Positions 21,854-33,371 of a DNA stretch of 49,700 bases are shown here, piece after piece. The notes under the pieces are model-generated. The model saw only the letters and a list, made by a program, of their open reading frames with translations, was not told where the DNA came from and ran no database searches. This DNA is from Neolecta irregularis DAH-3 (lineage: Eukaryota > Ascomycota > Neolectomycetes > Neolectales > Neolectaceae), in assembly GCA_001929475.1 (NCBI GenBank), contig LXFE01004239.1:206-49905 (forward strand). The letters run 5' to 3'. How positions within the stretch are numbered: position 1 is the first letter of the stretch; each line of letters begins with the position of its first letter. Position numbers and translations under genes: made by a program.

Positions 21854-23091
21854 CTAGTCATCAAACACAATCGCAGCCTTGATAGCAACTTTGCTCTTGA
21901 TCGCATCGAGGCACTCTTGCCACTGCTCGAGCTTGTACGTCTTGTTGACAATCCCTTCCACTCTGACCTTTCCACTGTCCAGGTAGTTCAGAGCAGTGGG
22001 GAACATGAATGTTTCAGAAAACGACCCGATAATAGTCAGTTCGTCGCCAAATATTTTGCTTGGGGGCCAGGAAACTCGAACATCGTTACCGTACACTGCG
22101 TAGACCACGAGCTTCCCTCCTCGACGTACATAATTGATACTGTCTTGCAGAATTTTTGCAGATCCAGTAGCTTCAACAACAATATCAAAGCCCTACTCGG
22201 TCAGAGCGCTCAGGAAAACTGCATGCATGAGGATGGTCTTCGTTCAATTTCTTCCACTGAGCTTCCGGGTGTTTTCGGTCAAGATCAATGTAAACATCGG
22301 CTGCATCGAGCTTCCTTGCCAAATCCATCTTTGAACCAGCATTTGCAGCAATGACAACAGTGCAACCGCCATTTTGTTTTAAAAGTTGCGAGAGCACGAG
22401 ACCAGTGGGACCAGCTCCGATCATGAGAACAGATGAACCAAGCTAATCGTCAGTCATTGATAGTAAAAGTTGAAATGAACTTTTGGTGCAATTTTTTCAA
22501 GACCATGAGCAGCACAAGATGCTGGCTCCAAGAGGGTGGCATCAATATCACTCATATTCTGGATTTTGAAGATGTTTTTTGAGGGATAAGCACAGTATTC
22601 AGCGAAGCCGCCGCTCACTGAGTCGTTAAATCAAATTGAAAGGCTAGGGCCTACAAGTAGTTCCATGTCCTGACCAATTTTCGCAGAGCAGAGGTTGGCC
22701 CCGTCGACAGTAGAAGCACTCATCGCACAATTCGGCGTTGTCAGCACATACTCGGTCTCCAATTTTGAATTCCTTGACGTCTGATCCGATGGCAGCCACA
22801 ACCCCAACGGTTTCTAAGAGGTCAAATCGGAATAACGGCGAAAGAGAGCGGACCATGGCCAGGAATCAAAGGGAAGGTTGCAATAAATTCACCTTCATGG
22901 ATGTGTAAATCGGTCCCGCAGACACCGCATGCCTTCACTTCCCGATTTCAACGGAGATCCAAATAGGCATACCATGTACCTTTGACCAGAACATCCTTTG
23001 GCCTAAGTGTAGGTAGAGGTACTTGGACTAAGGAGTGCTTTCTAGGAGCACTGTATTGGATGGCCTTCATAGTTTTCGGTAACGACAACAT
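21854..23091 (-). CDS. zinc-dependent polyol dehydrogenase, D-arabinitol/sorbitol type
   Basis: Six exons on the minus strand (22980-23091, 22854-22937, 22655-22813, 22481-22617, 22227-22442, 21854-22192) give 348 residues, a normal MDR length. The catalytic zinc region is [17 protein letters not shown], the structural zinc cluster [18 protein letters not shown], and the nucleotide fold [15 protein letters not shown]. Overall it resembles the rust-fungus NADP D-arabinitol dehydrogenase, which oxidises arabinitol to a pentulose. The exact polyol is inferred. Intron 22193-22226 uses a GC donor (GCATGC) and intron 22938-22979 an AAG acceptor. Both are needed to restore conserved sequence. Confidence 0.88.
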
Positions 23092-23487
23092 GATAGAGTT
23101 ACACAGCAAGTAGACGAGGTCATTTATATGAGTCTTAGATAATGACGTCAGTTGCTGAGTACGGCCTGTTACGTAATTGTTTGCCTGATATCACCCCCGC
23201 AGCCCTCTCCGCCCCAACCTCCCCTGCAGCCAGCGGCTAGTGGATGAGGAGATGGGCAGGTGTGTGAGCAAGGTGATGGTGCTTTTCAAGAACAGGAAAA
23301 TGTGGACTGCTCAAATGTTTGTGGGGTATATTATGGAGATGGGGTATGTGCTGGGGGGTTAAGTTGCAATCCCTCACAGGTTTAGGAGCATATCGAATGA
23401 TTTTCCTAGTGATATCATGGGTCAATGCACCTGCATATCACTGACCTTGGCAAATCAGAATGTGCGAGGTTGAGACAAACCCCGCTT

Positions 23488-23592
23488 CACATGGGCCCAG
23501 GGGTCAGCCTGGCCCGGCCCACGGGCTAGTCTATGGGCCGGGCTTCACAAAAGGCCCATGGGCTTTGGCTCATCCGCAACACTGTACAGGGA
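23488..23592. repeat. GGCCCGGCC-type dispersed repeat, copy B
   Basis: It shares the blocks ATGGGCCGGGCTT, GGCCCATGGGCTT and the end CAACACTGT with copy A at 20206-20290, in the same orientation. Two copies 3.3 kb apart suggest a dispersed short repeat family in this genome. Confidence 0.55.
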
Positions 23593-24479
23593 CTGAAATA
23601 TTGAACAGATTCAAGAATAGCGAGCACAACGCAATTAGGTAAACTTACAAAAGTATAATTTTACTTTAGTTCTGCATCTCAGTGAACTAAGACGTCAAGT
23701 ATGGTAAGAAAACCAGACAACTAGGTACACATGCTGTTCCCTACATTCTTGGAGTCATAATCAAGATGGAGAACAAAGAAGAGGTATTAGCATAACATAG
23801 CAAATTCGAGAATCCAAGAGATGCTTGGATTTTATTTATCACATGCATGCAAGCTCTAATAACTTCAAGACATACCATGCCTTCTATTTGCATTGACGCG
23901 TATTCATAGTTCTCTTGTTCAAACTACTGGTCAGTCAATGCCTTGTAAATTAATATTCTAACAGTAGGAGTTAGCTTCATACCGATCTCGACCACTGTTC
24001 AACTTGTTCAAAGCGCTTCTAGTGACATAAATCGAGCTCAAATTGATGAGAGAAGATCATCGTGGTACATGTTTGCCAGCAACTGCCTGTTAACTTATTG
24101 GTATGGCCTGCTCGAATAAGGTGATGTGAGTCAATTACCGTCAAAGATTAGCTCCCCGAACCAGTAAATACCTCGCTCCCTTATATCGAAGTCATGATTA
24201 TAATAGCAAAATTTACTAAAGCCTGAATTTCACGGTTCGTAGATCATGCAATTAACAACTCAAGCAGACAGTCAGAGATATATTCTCAAAAAGCCCGTAT
24301 TATCCTTGAAGCTATGATCCCGTGCCATGCTGGCATAACAATTCAATATAAATATTCGGTCCAAGTATACCAATCACGTATTCAGAACAAAAACAAGTTA
24401 CGGAGGTGCCCGCATTAATGGCTCTTTCAGCTTGACATTATCTACCATTAACTATGATATTTCCATGTTCTTCGAAATC

Positions 24480-24752
24480 AAATAAGAATTCTAGCGTCCT
24501 ATTAAGTTTTGAGCTAAGGGACGCTAAAGTGTCTTGCCCCATAAGAAATCCTTTAAAAGTCGCTTTGTGGGAACGCGCAAGTTCGAGCAGGGCTTATGTA
24601 GAAAGAAAATTTGGTAGGATATACGAGCGATGAGGATGGTGCGAGCATGAAGGGAAACCGGGGAGGTTTCTGTGAGATCTAAGAGAGTGGTGGGGTTGAA
24701 TGGTTGGTCTGACCTTTCGATAAATAATCAGAATGAAGACTTGAAAGCAAAC
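24480..24752 (-). other. possible unrecognised or decayed coding segment
   Basis: Joining across a candidate short intron (GTATAT...ATAAG, about 24599-24628) gives about 80 codons with coding-like texture (for example LLELARSHKATFKGFLMGQD and RTLEFLFDFEEHGN). No start ATG, downstream exon or family could be established. It may be an exon of an unrecognised gene, a relic or chance. Confidence 0.2.
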
Positions 24753-25255
24753 CCGACTCTTTATAGTATGACTATCTAGAAGGTATGAATTGCAGCTCTT
24801 ATATCCTATTCACAGAAGACATGCAGTAAACAAGGAGAGAAACGACTGAGAAAGGAGATATGTCTAAACTGACCCCACGAGTCAACAGATCTCGGTTCAA
24901 GAGTACTGCAGATCGTCGAATACCATCCTATGTGATAGTTCTGACGAGGCCATGATTGGGAGCGTGTAGCGGTGTCGAATCGGAATGAGCGCGTGTGGCC
25001 CATGTCTGCACAAACGTAATACAGAAAAGTGCCCATGTATATAGAGACAGGACTAATGAAAAAGATAGCGAGAAGAGAAAGAGCTCGGAAGATAAAGTTA
25101 TTAAAAGAAGGAGCGTGAAGTCGACTTGACAAAAGTGATGACGAGAAAAAGGAACACTGCGGCGCTTAGCCCAGAGCATTTTTTCCATCTAGGTCCGGCC
25201 ACGCAACCCCTATGCAGTTGCCTTAAAACAGCGCGCCATTCATTGCTTCAGCACA

Positions 25256-26982
25256 ATGCATCGTATTTTGTCAGAGGCGCATCTTCGATCAAGAAATCCA
25301 GCAATATCTAGGGGGATCTTGTCTGGGCTTCCTTCTCAACTGGGAGGTATAGGATTCGATCAAGAAACTGGATCAGCTCCCTCTGATGTCCCCCTTCCAG
25401 AGATACCTCAAGGAGCTTCACGGCAGGGAACTGATACTTCGGGGCATTCGATATCTAGACCGCGTACTTCAAAAAAGATCACACCTCCGAACCGAACTGT
25501 CGTTAATGGGCCAATTCAGATGCTCAGATTTATCCTATTGAGCAACTATGCGAATCCCCTTCTTATTTTTGTGCCAATTGGAATTGCACTTCACTTTACC
25601 AATGTGAGCGCATCAGTTATCTTTGTGATGAACTTTTTGGCCATCATACCGCTTGCGGCGCTATTGTCTCTTGCTACTGGTAAGATTATTGCTTTTTATC
25701 AAATTAACGTATCAGAGGGGAAGCTCTATATTGCTAGTACGTACTAATCATGCAGAGGGTGTGTTAATCTCTCTTTGATTAGAATGCTAATAGCGCAGTC
25801 AGCATCAAGGTTGTAGACAAAAAAACAGCAGTAATCCATTGCAATCTAATATGTTAGGTCGGGCAAACTCTCGGCGGATTAATGAATGCAACTTTCGGAA
25901 ATGCGTATTCAATTTCATAGGTCAGAACTGAAAAATTAGCGTCGAATTGATTGTCTCGATTATCGCACTGGTGAAGGGTGAAATCGGTATTGTTCAAGCG
26001 TCTCTTCTTGGATCAATGTTGTCCAATTTGTTGCTCGTTCTCGGTATGGCTTTCTTCTTTGGAGGACTCAAGTAAGCTTTCTAAACCTTGTCAACTCTAA
26101 CTGATAGAAAACCGGAACAAAAGTTCAACATGACGGTAGCTCAGACTAGTTCTTCACTTTTAACGATCTCCATCATCTCGCTCCTCATCCCGGCTGCCTT
26201 CCATTTTTCAGTTCCAGATTCCGATCACGGTGTCTCACAAATATCAAGAGCAGTCAGTATACTTTTGCTGATCACGTATAGCATTTACCTGTGGTTTCAG
26301 GTTTGTTCCACGTCGGTTGCTGGCGCTTACTGCAAGCTAAAATCCCATGCTTATCTTTACGATGTTAGCGAAGAATATGAAATAGAAGAGCACGCTACTT
26401 TGCCTGTTTCTATCGCGGTACTCGTATTGATTGTCGTCACGGTTTTGGTTGCTGTTTGTGCCGAATTTCTCGTTGCTTCTATAGATTCATTAGTTTCGAA
26501 CTCCAGCATCAATAGAAAGTTTGTTGGGCTGATATTACTACCTATTGTAGGGAATGCGGCAGAACATGTTACTGCAGTTACTCTCGCTATAAAAGATAAG
26601 GTTTTCCATATCTGCAACGATACTTTCGCTCATTAATAGGTTGACTTGTCAATCGCTGTTGCGGTTGGAAGTTCTGCGCAGGTTTCATTGTTAGTAACGC
26701 CTTTAATGGTCATTCTTGGTTGGATCATTGGGAAAGACATGGTAGCTCGACCTTTTATTCAAGGGGCTCAATTGCAGACTCTTTTCTTCGACCCATTTCA
26801 AACCGTTGTCCTTTTCGCTTCCATTTTACTGGTTAATTATATCATTCAGGATGGCAAAAGTAATTATTTGGAAGGCTCTATGTTGGTCACGGCTTATATT
26901 ATCATCGCGTATGTAAGATTGAGTGGCCAGTTTGCTGACTTTTAGCATCGCTGTTTGGTACTACCCCAAGGATTCGTCATAG
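25256..26982 (+). CDS. vcx1: vacuolar Ca2+/H+ exchanger (CaCA family, Vcx1-like)
   Basis: Clear exons: 25256-25679, 25858-25904, 25940-26071, 26108-26300, 26337-26600, 26640-26908 and 26946-26982, plus an 11-nt exon at 25799-25809 and perhaps a 3-nt one at 25756-25758. The product is about 460 residues with roughly 11 membrane helices. The two alpha-repeat signatures are [21 protein letters not shown] and [17 protein letters not shown]; the Glu residues in the NA(V/A)E cores carry cation transport. The first 90 residues are a soluble, possibly autoinhibitory tail. The family drives Ca2+ into the vacuole in exchange for protons. The splice pattern around 25680-25857 is the only weak part. Confidence 0.88.
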
Positions 26983-27178
26983 CCTGTTTGGGCATTAATC
27001 TTCTGTTCCAGTATTGGCAGATGTTTTGGGGGTTTGAAAGAACTGTTTACGCCTATTTCCCTATCTTCAAACCTTGGTACTACGAAACGTAGCCAGGCTC
27101 TCATCAACAATATGATAAAGATTTTCAAAAGTTATCTATTCTCTGTTACTAGATGTATACCAGCGTATGGACTTCAAC

Positions 27179-28157
27179 TCATTCTTCCATGAACTGGTTC
27201 TTCATACGCCAATATTCAGACCATCGCATTTCTGTGTATTTCCCATAGCCAAATTCGATTTCGCTAATTGTTTCTTGTACCCTTGCCCAGAGAGCCCAAT
27301 ACATATGACTAGCCAGACAGAACCATCTGACCTTTTCGTAAAGTTCATTCACCTTTCCCTCTGTAGCATCTTCTCCATAATACGCTGTGATGAAAGATTT
27401 CTGTGTGGTTTCGCTTGGAAACATTTCGTAGTTGCATTCAAATCCGGCGTATTCACAGAAATGATTTGCGATATCGAAGGGCAGTTCTGCAGGTGAAGCG
27501 TACTCATAATCGATGAAATGAATTTCCTGGTCAGGGTCAAGGATAACGTTGCTAGGTTGTTAGAAAATATCTGACATGAGCTGGACGAACGCATGTAATA
27601 GATCATTATGAGAGAAGACAACAGGGCAGTCGAACGACTGGCATTTTTCCTTGAGCCATTCAAGTTCCTTCGCCACAGATTCATCAGGAACTTGTTTAAG
27701 CCATATGGTTATCGTATCCCATAATAAACTCGATTTCGAAGTTTCCAGTTCATGCCATTTGTGCAGATGGCAGGCGATTTCACTAGCATACCGTGGAAGT
27801 TCCTCTGTAGATAGAATGCGACCTGGAATAAACCGATATACCAGACCGTTCTCAAACTGGACGATCAACTCGGGAGCCAAGCCCGCCGCATTGAGCTTCA
27901 AGAGGTTCTCTACTTCCCTCGACCTGTCAATCAGTATATCTGTGTTTTTTCCGTAAATGCGAATGAGAAATGATTCATCTCTGACGGTACAATGGAAAAG
28001 CTCGACGATCAGCGCGGTTAAGGTGGTTATATACAGTATTTGTGATCCCATCTTTGCATTTCCGATAGACTGGATTTGAGTCTGGATAAAGGATTTGAAC
28101 TAATTCATCCAAATTATCGCAGGATACTGTGAGTGGAATGCGTCTGATTGGCCCCAT
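27179..28157 (-). CDS. ethanolamine/choline kinase
   Basis: Three exons on the minus strand (28035-28157, 27591-28000, 27179-27551) give 301 residues. The start IRRIPLTVSCDN resembles ethanolamine kinases. Motifs in order are DGITNTLFHCTV and FLIRIYGKNTDILIDR (ATP-binding part), FSHNDLLHAN near residue 170 (Brenner phosphotransferase motif, rebuilt across intron 27552-27590) and IHFIDYEYASP (choline-kinase motif with catalytic Asp). It phosphorylates ethanolamine or choline, the first step of the Kennedy pathway for phospholipids. The intron at 28001-28034 ends in GAG. Substrate preference is inferred; ethanolamine kinase seems slightly more likely. Confidence 0.88.
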
Positions 28158-28869
28158 GGATTTCTCGTGAGGCTCTGGTTTGCAGCTGAACAGTCGGGTG
28201 TCAGTTGAAATAAAGTAAGTAATACTATTGAGTAGTGAGGTAAAGCCTGTCCGGCTAATCCGGGCAGGTCTAGTTTATATAGTTGATAACTGTGGGGACT
28301 ACCAAGTCCCACTGCCCCATACGGCAGTACATGCCGGATTCGGCCTGGAGGAAGGAGAGGACGGGTAACTGGAAGCGGACCTTGGTGAGGAGGACAAGAG
28401 TCCTAATTCAGGAGAGGAGACGGAGCGCATGCGACGGGGATGAGCGTTTAGGTAGAGCCTGGCACGACTAGCGCACCAGGCTTAATCATACGAGTTGCTA
28501 CTATCACATACGTCTACAGGCTCACCCGGGTATTAAGCACCGCTAGCTTGATACTGATAGTAATATAAAACCTCTTTCCATAGCCAGTCTCCTCCTAACT
28601 CACCCTATCGGGTCTTCCTCTGCGACTTCCAGCCCGATGCAGTCAGCCGCTTTGGTATTTTTGCAAGGTTGGGCTTGAGTCTATGAGTAGGAATTGGGTT
28701 CACAACTGGCAATTCCGAAAGCATTATTCTACGTAGTGAAGCTTCCAAGAATACACCTTATATCTTTGATATTTCCCTTAGAGTAGATTTTAATGGCCAC
28801 ATATCATCAGAATTCAAATCTCGCGGTAGAGTGGGATTCCCCCGCATAGCGCCTGAAACAACCACCAGC
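28158..28869. other. intergenic containing an LTR-like fragment
   Basis: A 712-bp gap between the divergent kinase and carboxylase genes. It contains the third LTR-related copy (28291 onward) and a pyrimidine-rich stretch (about 28585-28640). No other gene is supported. Confidence 0.5.
28291..28560 (+). mobile_element. LTR-like fragment, same family as 18783-19073
   Basis: It begins TGTGGGGACTACCAAGTCCCACTGCCCC, which is the reverse complement of the far end of the solo LTR (TGGGGGCGGTGGGACTTGATAGTCCCCACA). Further in, TTAATCATACGAGTTGCTACTA matches TTAATACGAACGGTTACTACTA. It points towards the methylcrotonoyl-CoA carboxylase gene. The right end and a target duplication could not be found, so the end is approximate. 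Confidence 0.55.
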
Positions 28870-30847
28870 ATGGACCTGAACCAGCCTTTGTTGTCGCTCA
28901 GACGGCTACCATCTACTGTTGATAAGTCAAGCGAGGTTTATCTGAACAATCGCGAAAAGTGGAACGGCCTGATTAAGACATTTCAAGAGAGATTGGATGA
29001 ATGTACAAATCAAGGAAAAGGGAAATATATCGAACGGCATATCCGGAGAGGAATGCTGCTGGGCAAGAGCTCCATTTGGTCAATAGCGTCTGATCATATA
29101 CAGCCAGAGACAGGATCTCACTTTTGCTCGACGAAGAATCCCCGTTCCTTGAACTGAATCTCTTCGCCGGTTATGGCCTTCCAGATGGTTCTTACTGCGC
29201 CTCTCAAGTTGCAGGAATCGGACTTGTGAACGGGATTAAATGTATGGTCACCGCCCATATCCCAACACTTGATGGAGGGGCATGGAAACCGATTTCAACA
29301 ATCAAGACTAAGCGGATTTGCAAAATCGCAGCCGAGAATGATTTGCCGATGATCTCCATGGTTCAATCTGTATGGAATAGATATAATCGGTCAATGCTAA
29401 TTAAAAGGCTGGAGTAAGTCTACCACATCAATTTCGAGTCTTTCATAGTGGAGGCGAGCTTTTCAAGGATCTTGCTCAACGCTCTGGTCAAGGGACTCCA
29501 ACTTGCTCGGTGGTCATGGGCAGTTCGACTGCCGGAGGAGCATATCAACCAGGGATGTCGGTATTACTAGTATTATTGGCGATTCTTAATGTAGGATTAT
29601 ACAATACTGGTGAAAAACCAAGCACAGGTCTTTCTTGGAGGCCCTCCCCTGGTTAAGATGGCTACCGGCGAAATCACTGACGCTGAAAGCCTTGGAGGCG
29701 CCGATATGCACAGCAGGGAATCGGGTATGTCTTGAGAGCAACTCAGCTCATCGTTAGGCTTGTCTGATCAGTTGGCCATGGACGAGTATTTGTTAATTAC
29801 TGATATAGAATCACTAACCCATTGTCCAGATTCGAAGCTATTTTGAAGGCTCGTCAGTGGATTTTAACAATCAATCGCGAGAATCATGGGTCACACCGGG
29901 TCCCCAAACTTCGACATGTTTTACCACCCATTTATGACTCAGGTACCTTTTCAAACAATTTATAGACCTTAATGGCCGTCAGACGAACTCCTTGGCATAG
30001 TCTCTGCCGATATTAAACATCCGTTCGATATGCAAGAAGTGATTTCAAGAATAGTTGATGATTCTCGCGTTGAATTATTCAAACCGCTTTACGGGAAGAA
30101 TCTAGTTACATGCTGGGGCTACATCCATGGCATATTTCTACAATCCTTGTAACTGACTTGAAAGGGTTTCCTATCGGCATCATCGGAAACCAGAACCCTG
30201 TTATTTTGTCGCACGAGGCACATAAAGGAACTCAATTCATTCGACTCTGCAACAATAGCAATACTCCAATTATTTTCTTACATAATGTTTCCGGCTTCAT
30301 GGTTGGGAAAAAAACCGAGAAAGAAGGGCTTATCAAAGCCGGAAGCTTGTTTGTCAATGCCGTTAGTAACAGCAAAGTCCCACATCTAAGTATTGTCTGC
30401 GGCGCCAGTTATGTCAGTTGTCAATCTGAGAGAGCTATTAATATTTAGGGTGCTGGAAATTATGCAATGTGTGGGCGACCTTATGATCCCAGATTTCTAT
30501 TCTCGTGGCCTAATAGTAGATGTAGTGTAATGGGTCCTGAACAACTGACCGGCGTAATGGAGCATATTGCACGCGAAGGAGCCGCGAAGTGATTTGATCA
30601 TTCTATTTCCCTGCTGAGGAATAGAGCTGGACACGAAATCGACGAGAAGGCATTGCGGGTACGTAGTGAAGGATTTCGAAAACGTGTTGAAGCAGATGGT
30701 GATGTTTATTACACATCTGCTCATATGCTTGATGATGGTATTGTTGATCCCCGAGACACAAGAAATGTCTTGGGTATGTGCTTAGACATCGTCTACAACG
30801 TGGACGTGAAAGGGAATCCCGGGTTTCGAGGAATCTCCCGCATGTAA
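28870..30847 (+). CDS. mccB: methylcrotonoyl-CoA carboxylase beta subunit
   Basis: Ten exons (28870-29062, 29104-29369, 29408-29560, 29595-29724, 29758-29791, 29830-29942, 29983-30129, 30165-30412, 30449-30588, 30625-30847) give 548 residues. Carboxyltransferase motifs include [66 protein letters not shown] and the end [11 protein letters not shown]. The enzyme works with a biotin-bearing alpha subunit in mitochondrial leucine breakdown. The ATG at 28870 gives only a short N-terminus ([12 protein letters not shown]), so targeting is not obvious and an upstream exon is possible. Introns 29063-29103 (GCAAGA) and 30130-30164 (GCATAT) are GC-AG. Confidence 0.88.
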
Positions 30848-31061
30848 TCACAAAAAGAAAGAAAAATATCGTCAAGATATCCGATTATATACAGTTTATT
30901 AATACGTTCTTGCCTTAGCTTTTTTTAAAACCAATTGCTTGAACCATAACAGCAGGAGTATTACTGTCTCAAGTAACTTTTAGTCGGGGGTATATATCCA
31001 AAATCCGAACGACCCCTAAGACATCCTCTCACTCTCATTCATAAGCTTATCCTTTATCGAG

Positions 31062-31466
31062 ATGTCGCATCAAAATGGCCCTATTAATCAACACTGGAAT
31101 GATCCAAATACTTGTCTTTTTTCTTCAACATCTTCTGTTCCGTCCACCTCGAAGCAACGCGAATTGGCTTCACGCCTTTCCTCATTCCTAACAACAAGAA
31201 ATGCATGACTCTTGTCTTTTGGCAGGCTGACCTACTAGATAATTGATATACCGCAGAAACGCCTTAGTCAATATCTCTTTCCTCTGCTACACAATGAAGA
31301 GTTAAACCTGCGGCAGCATGAAGTTTTAGAGAGAGTTATAGGGCTTATTGAGAACGGGGAAAGGGCAGAGGCCCGTCAGGAAATTGTCATTTTGATGCAG
31401 GGCGATACCACCTGTGCTAAATGGGCTAGTAGTTTGAGAGCAGTCATTGATGGGATGGATATTTGA
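31062..31466 (+). CDS. SRA1/Sec31-like small helical protein
   Basis: Two exons (31062-31202, 31239-31466) give 122 residues. The second half (PQKRLSQYLFPLLHNEELNL, then a helix-rich block ending KWASSLRAVIDGM) resembles the SRA1/Sec31 C-terminal five-helix domain. In Sec31 this domain belongs to the COPII coat, and in SRA1 it is a stand-alone protein; here it is stand-alone. The 36-bp intron has a GC donor (GCATGA) and no nearby GT alternative keeps the frame. A TATA-like TATATATCC lies about 70 bp upstream of the start. Function is not certain. Confidence 0.62.
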
Positions 31467-31722
31467 ACAGGAGTACTATTGTGGGACTAGGCGTTGGAAA
31501 AGTTCACCATTATCATTTGTCTTCATTGGACTAGCATTACGGTTGTAGAAAAAGCTATATTTTTCCTTTTCTTATTTTCAAATAAGCTACGGTTTGTGAG
31601 ACTATGACTACGATGAAGGGAGGATGAAGCAAAGTTTGGCCAGGTATTTAATCTCTGAGGAGCGGAGCCCGCTCTCCGGATCCATGTTCATCAGAAGATT
31701 GTCGCGCTCTCGGAATCATCAC

Positions 31723-32674
31723 CTAAGAGGTCAATGGAAGCCCGCATATAAATAAATAACATACTGCGAGGGCAAGAACAGAAAGAATACCAGCGATTGC
31801 GAATCCAAATATCCACTGCAGGGCTACTACCTTGGTAAAAATCTGACCAATTGCAAGGCTCAGCCCTAAACGAATCTTAGAATAGTAGCGGAGCATAATG
31901 CATACATTGATAAGCAAGGAGCAAACCAATGGCCCAGTCCTTGAATACTACGACTAGTCCAGCCTGAAAGGCGAAAGCAACCCATATCCAAACATTCGCG
32001 AAGATTCTACAACCAAGGGTATGGCAGTGCATTGCGATAGCGCCATTATGTAGGAGGTCGATGGCGATGGCTGCGAGGGGAAACTTGCAAACTGGAAGAT
32101 GAACCCAGATAAGAGTTCTGAAACTGGGCGTATGTAGCCTAACATATAGCGCGAGAAGGTTGATGAAATTCAATGCAAGGAAGAGCTCTGAAAGCGTAAA
32201 GTGGTGTCTAACCTTGGGATGTCAGCATTTAGAAACCATGCATAGAGTCCATACAAAGAGAAGAACCCAAGCGAAGTGGAAGAGATTGAATAAGATGAAA
32301 TGAGCATGAACTCCAGTCAAGGCAACCGTCTAAATGGTTTAGGCGGGTCAGATAAGTCCTCAAAACCTGAGTGTGTTCATCTCCCCATAGAGAAGCAATG
32401 AACCCAACTTGCCAGAAAAACATCACGAGCCTACGAAGTCAGAGATGCGGGGAACATAGAGGTCATACCAATAGACAGTTGTCATAACAGAGTTGGTAGT
32501 AAATGGAGTGGGATGGGCACTGGAGACATGAAGTATTGTTGGGGCGTATATGGAACAATAAAGAGTAACAATAACGGATAGAAGGAAGGAGATGAGATTG
32601 CCAGTTCTCAGAAGATCTGCAGCGGTCTTCGAAGGCTGAACATTTTCATGGTGGTACTTCGTAAAGATAGCCAT
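31723..32674 (-). CDS. DUF1774-like multi-pass membrane protein
   Basis: Five exons on the minus strand (32469-32674, 32367-32430, 32255-32329, 31906-32212, 31723-31865) give 264 residues with about seven hydrophobic segments. Diagnostic stretches are HAHFILFNLFHFAWVLLFVR, LSELFLALNFINLLALYVR and VVALQWIFGFAIAG, which fit the fungal DUF1774 membrane family. The molecular function of that family is unknown. All introns are 37-42 bp, and frame continuity of the hydrophobic segments across them supports the model. The assignment is from memory of the family pattern. Confidence 0.7.
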
Positions 32675-33371
32675 GAAAGCAAGAGGAGGAGATGGAGGTT
32701 AAGTTGTGAATCAAGGGAGGGTGATGCAGCAAATTTATTCGCCCGCATGACCTGTAGTTATATGGAGAAAGTTTATGCTAGTCAGCTTAAGTGAGTTCAA
32801 ATCCTTATGGCACAGAGGCCCTTGCATAAAATTTGTCCTCGAAATCTCACATCCTTGCTGTGAAATATTATGTATATCTTCCATGAGATCTTTCTTGTGA
32901 CGTCACAATCACGGTTTGACCTTGGCGCTGGAATTCAATTCTGGGAAGTCTATAATTAGTTTTATAATGCCTAACCTAAAGAAGTCAAGTCCGGGTACAC
33001 TAAACCAGAATGCCCATCACGGTGTTCATTTGAAAGCAAGTGTCGAAAACCTTCCGCTAAAATAGTGTAGTTCTCTGAACTATCTCATTGCCTTGTACTC
33101 CATTCTTGAAATACATTCTCTACAAAAGCAGATAACCTTTTGAAAGGTCCCTGGAGTAATAAATAATAATAATTATTATTATTATTATTAGCAACTGTAG
33201 GAGGTTTATGTCCTGAGACGAACGATAGTTGTATAGGACATTAGAGGTATTCCATCACTCACGCGCATAATTATTCCAAGCCGCAAATTAGGTCGACTGC
33301 TTTCCCTTAAGCACACCAAGTTCTCAGCAGCACCAAATCCACTTGTCATCGACCGCCAATAATAAACCGCA
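32675..33371. other. intergenic with trinucleotide microsatellite
   Basis: This upstream region of 697 bp is shared by the DUF1774-like gene and RPL15. Apart from the (AAT)n(ATT)n tract near 33157-33190 it holds nothing recognised. The RPL15 promoter presumably lies in its last 200 bp. Confidence 0.45.
33157..33190. repeat. (AAT)n-(ATT)n palindromic microsatellite
   Basis: AATAATAATAATTATTATTATTATTATTA is self-complementary around the AATT centre and could fold into a hairpin. It lies about 180 bp upstream of the RPL15 start codon. Confidence 0.9.

Larger units (their letters stand above)
23092..25255. other. 2.2-kb gap, mostly non-coding
   Basis: No gene can be confirmed. It contains a GGCCC-rich dispersed repeat (about 23490-23592) and AT-rich sequence around 23640-24480. 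One minus-strand coding-like segment (about 24480-24750) and the short hydrophobic open frames antisense to the Ca2+/H+ exchanger leader are discussed separately. Confidence 0.45.

Noticed and set aside
24806-25188. Hydrophobic minus-strand open frames upstream of the Ca2+/H+ exchanger
   Set aside because: They overlap each other in different frames, have no family resemblance and lie in the probable promoter of the exchanger gene.
28441-28490. tRNA-like stem around GCCTGGCACGACTAGCGCACCAGGC
   Set aside because: There is no TTCGA loop or cloverleaf and it sits inside an LTR-like fragment.
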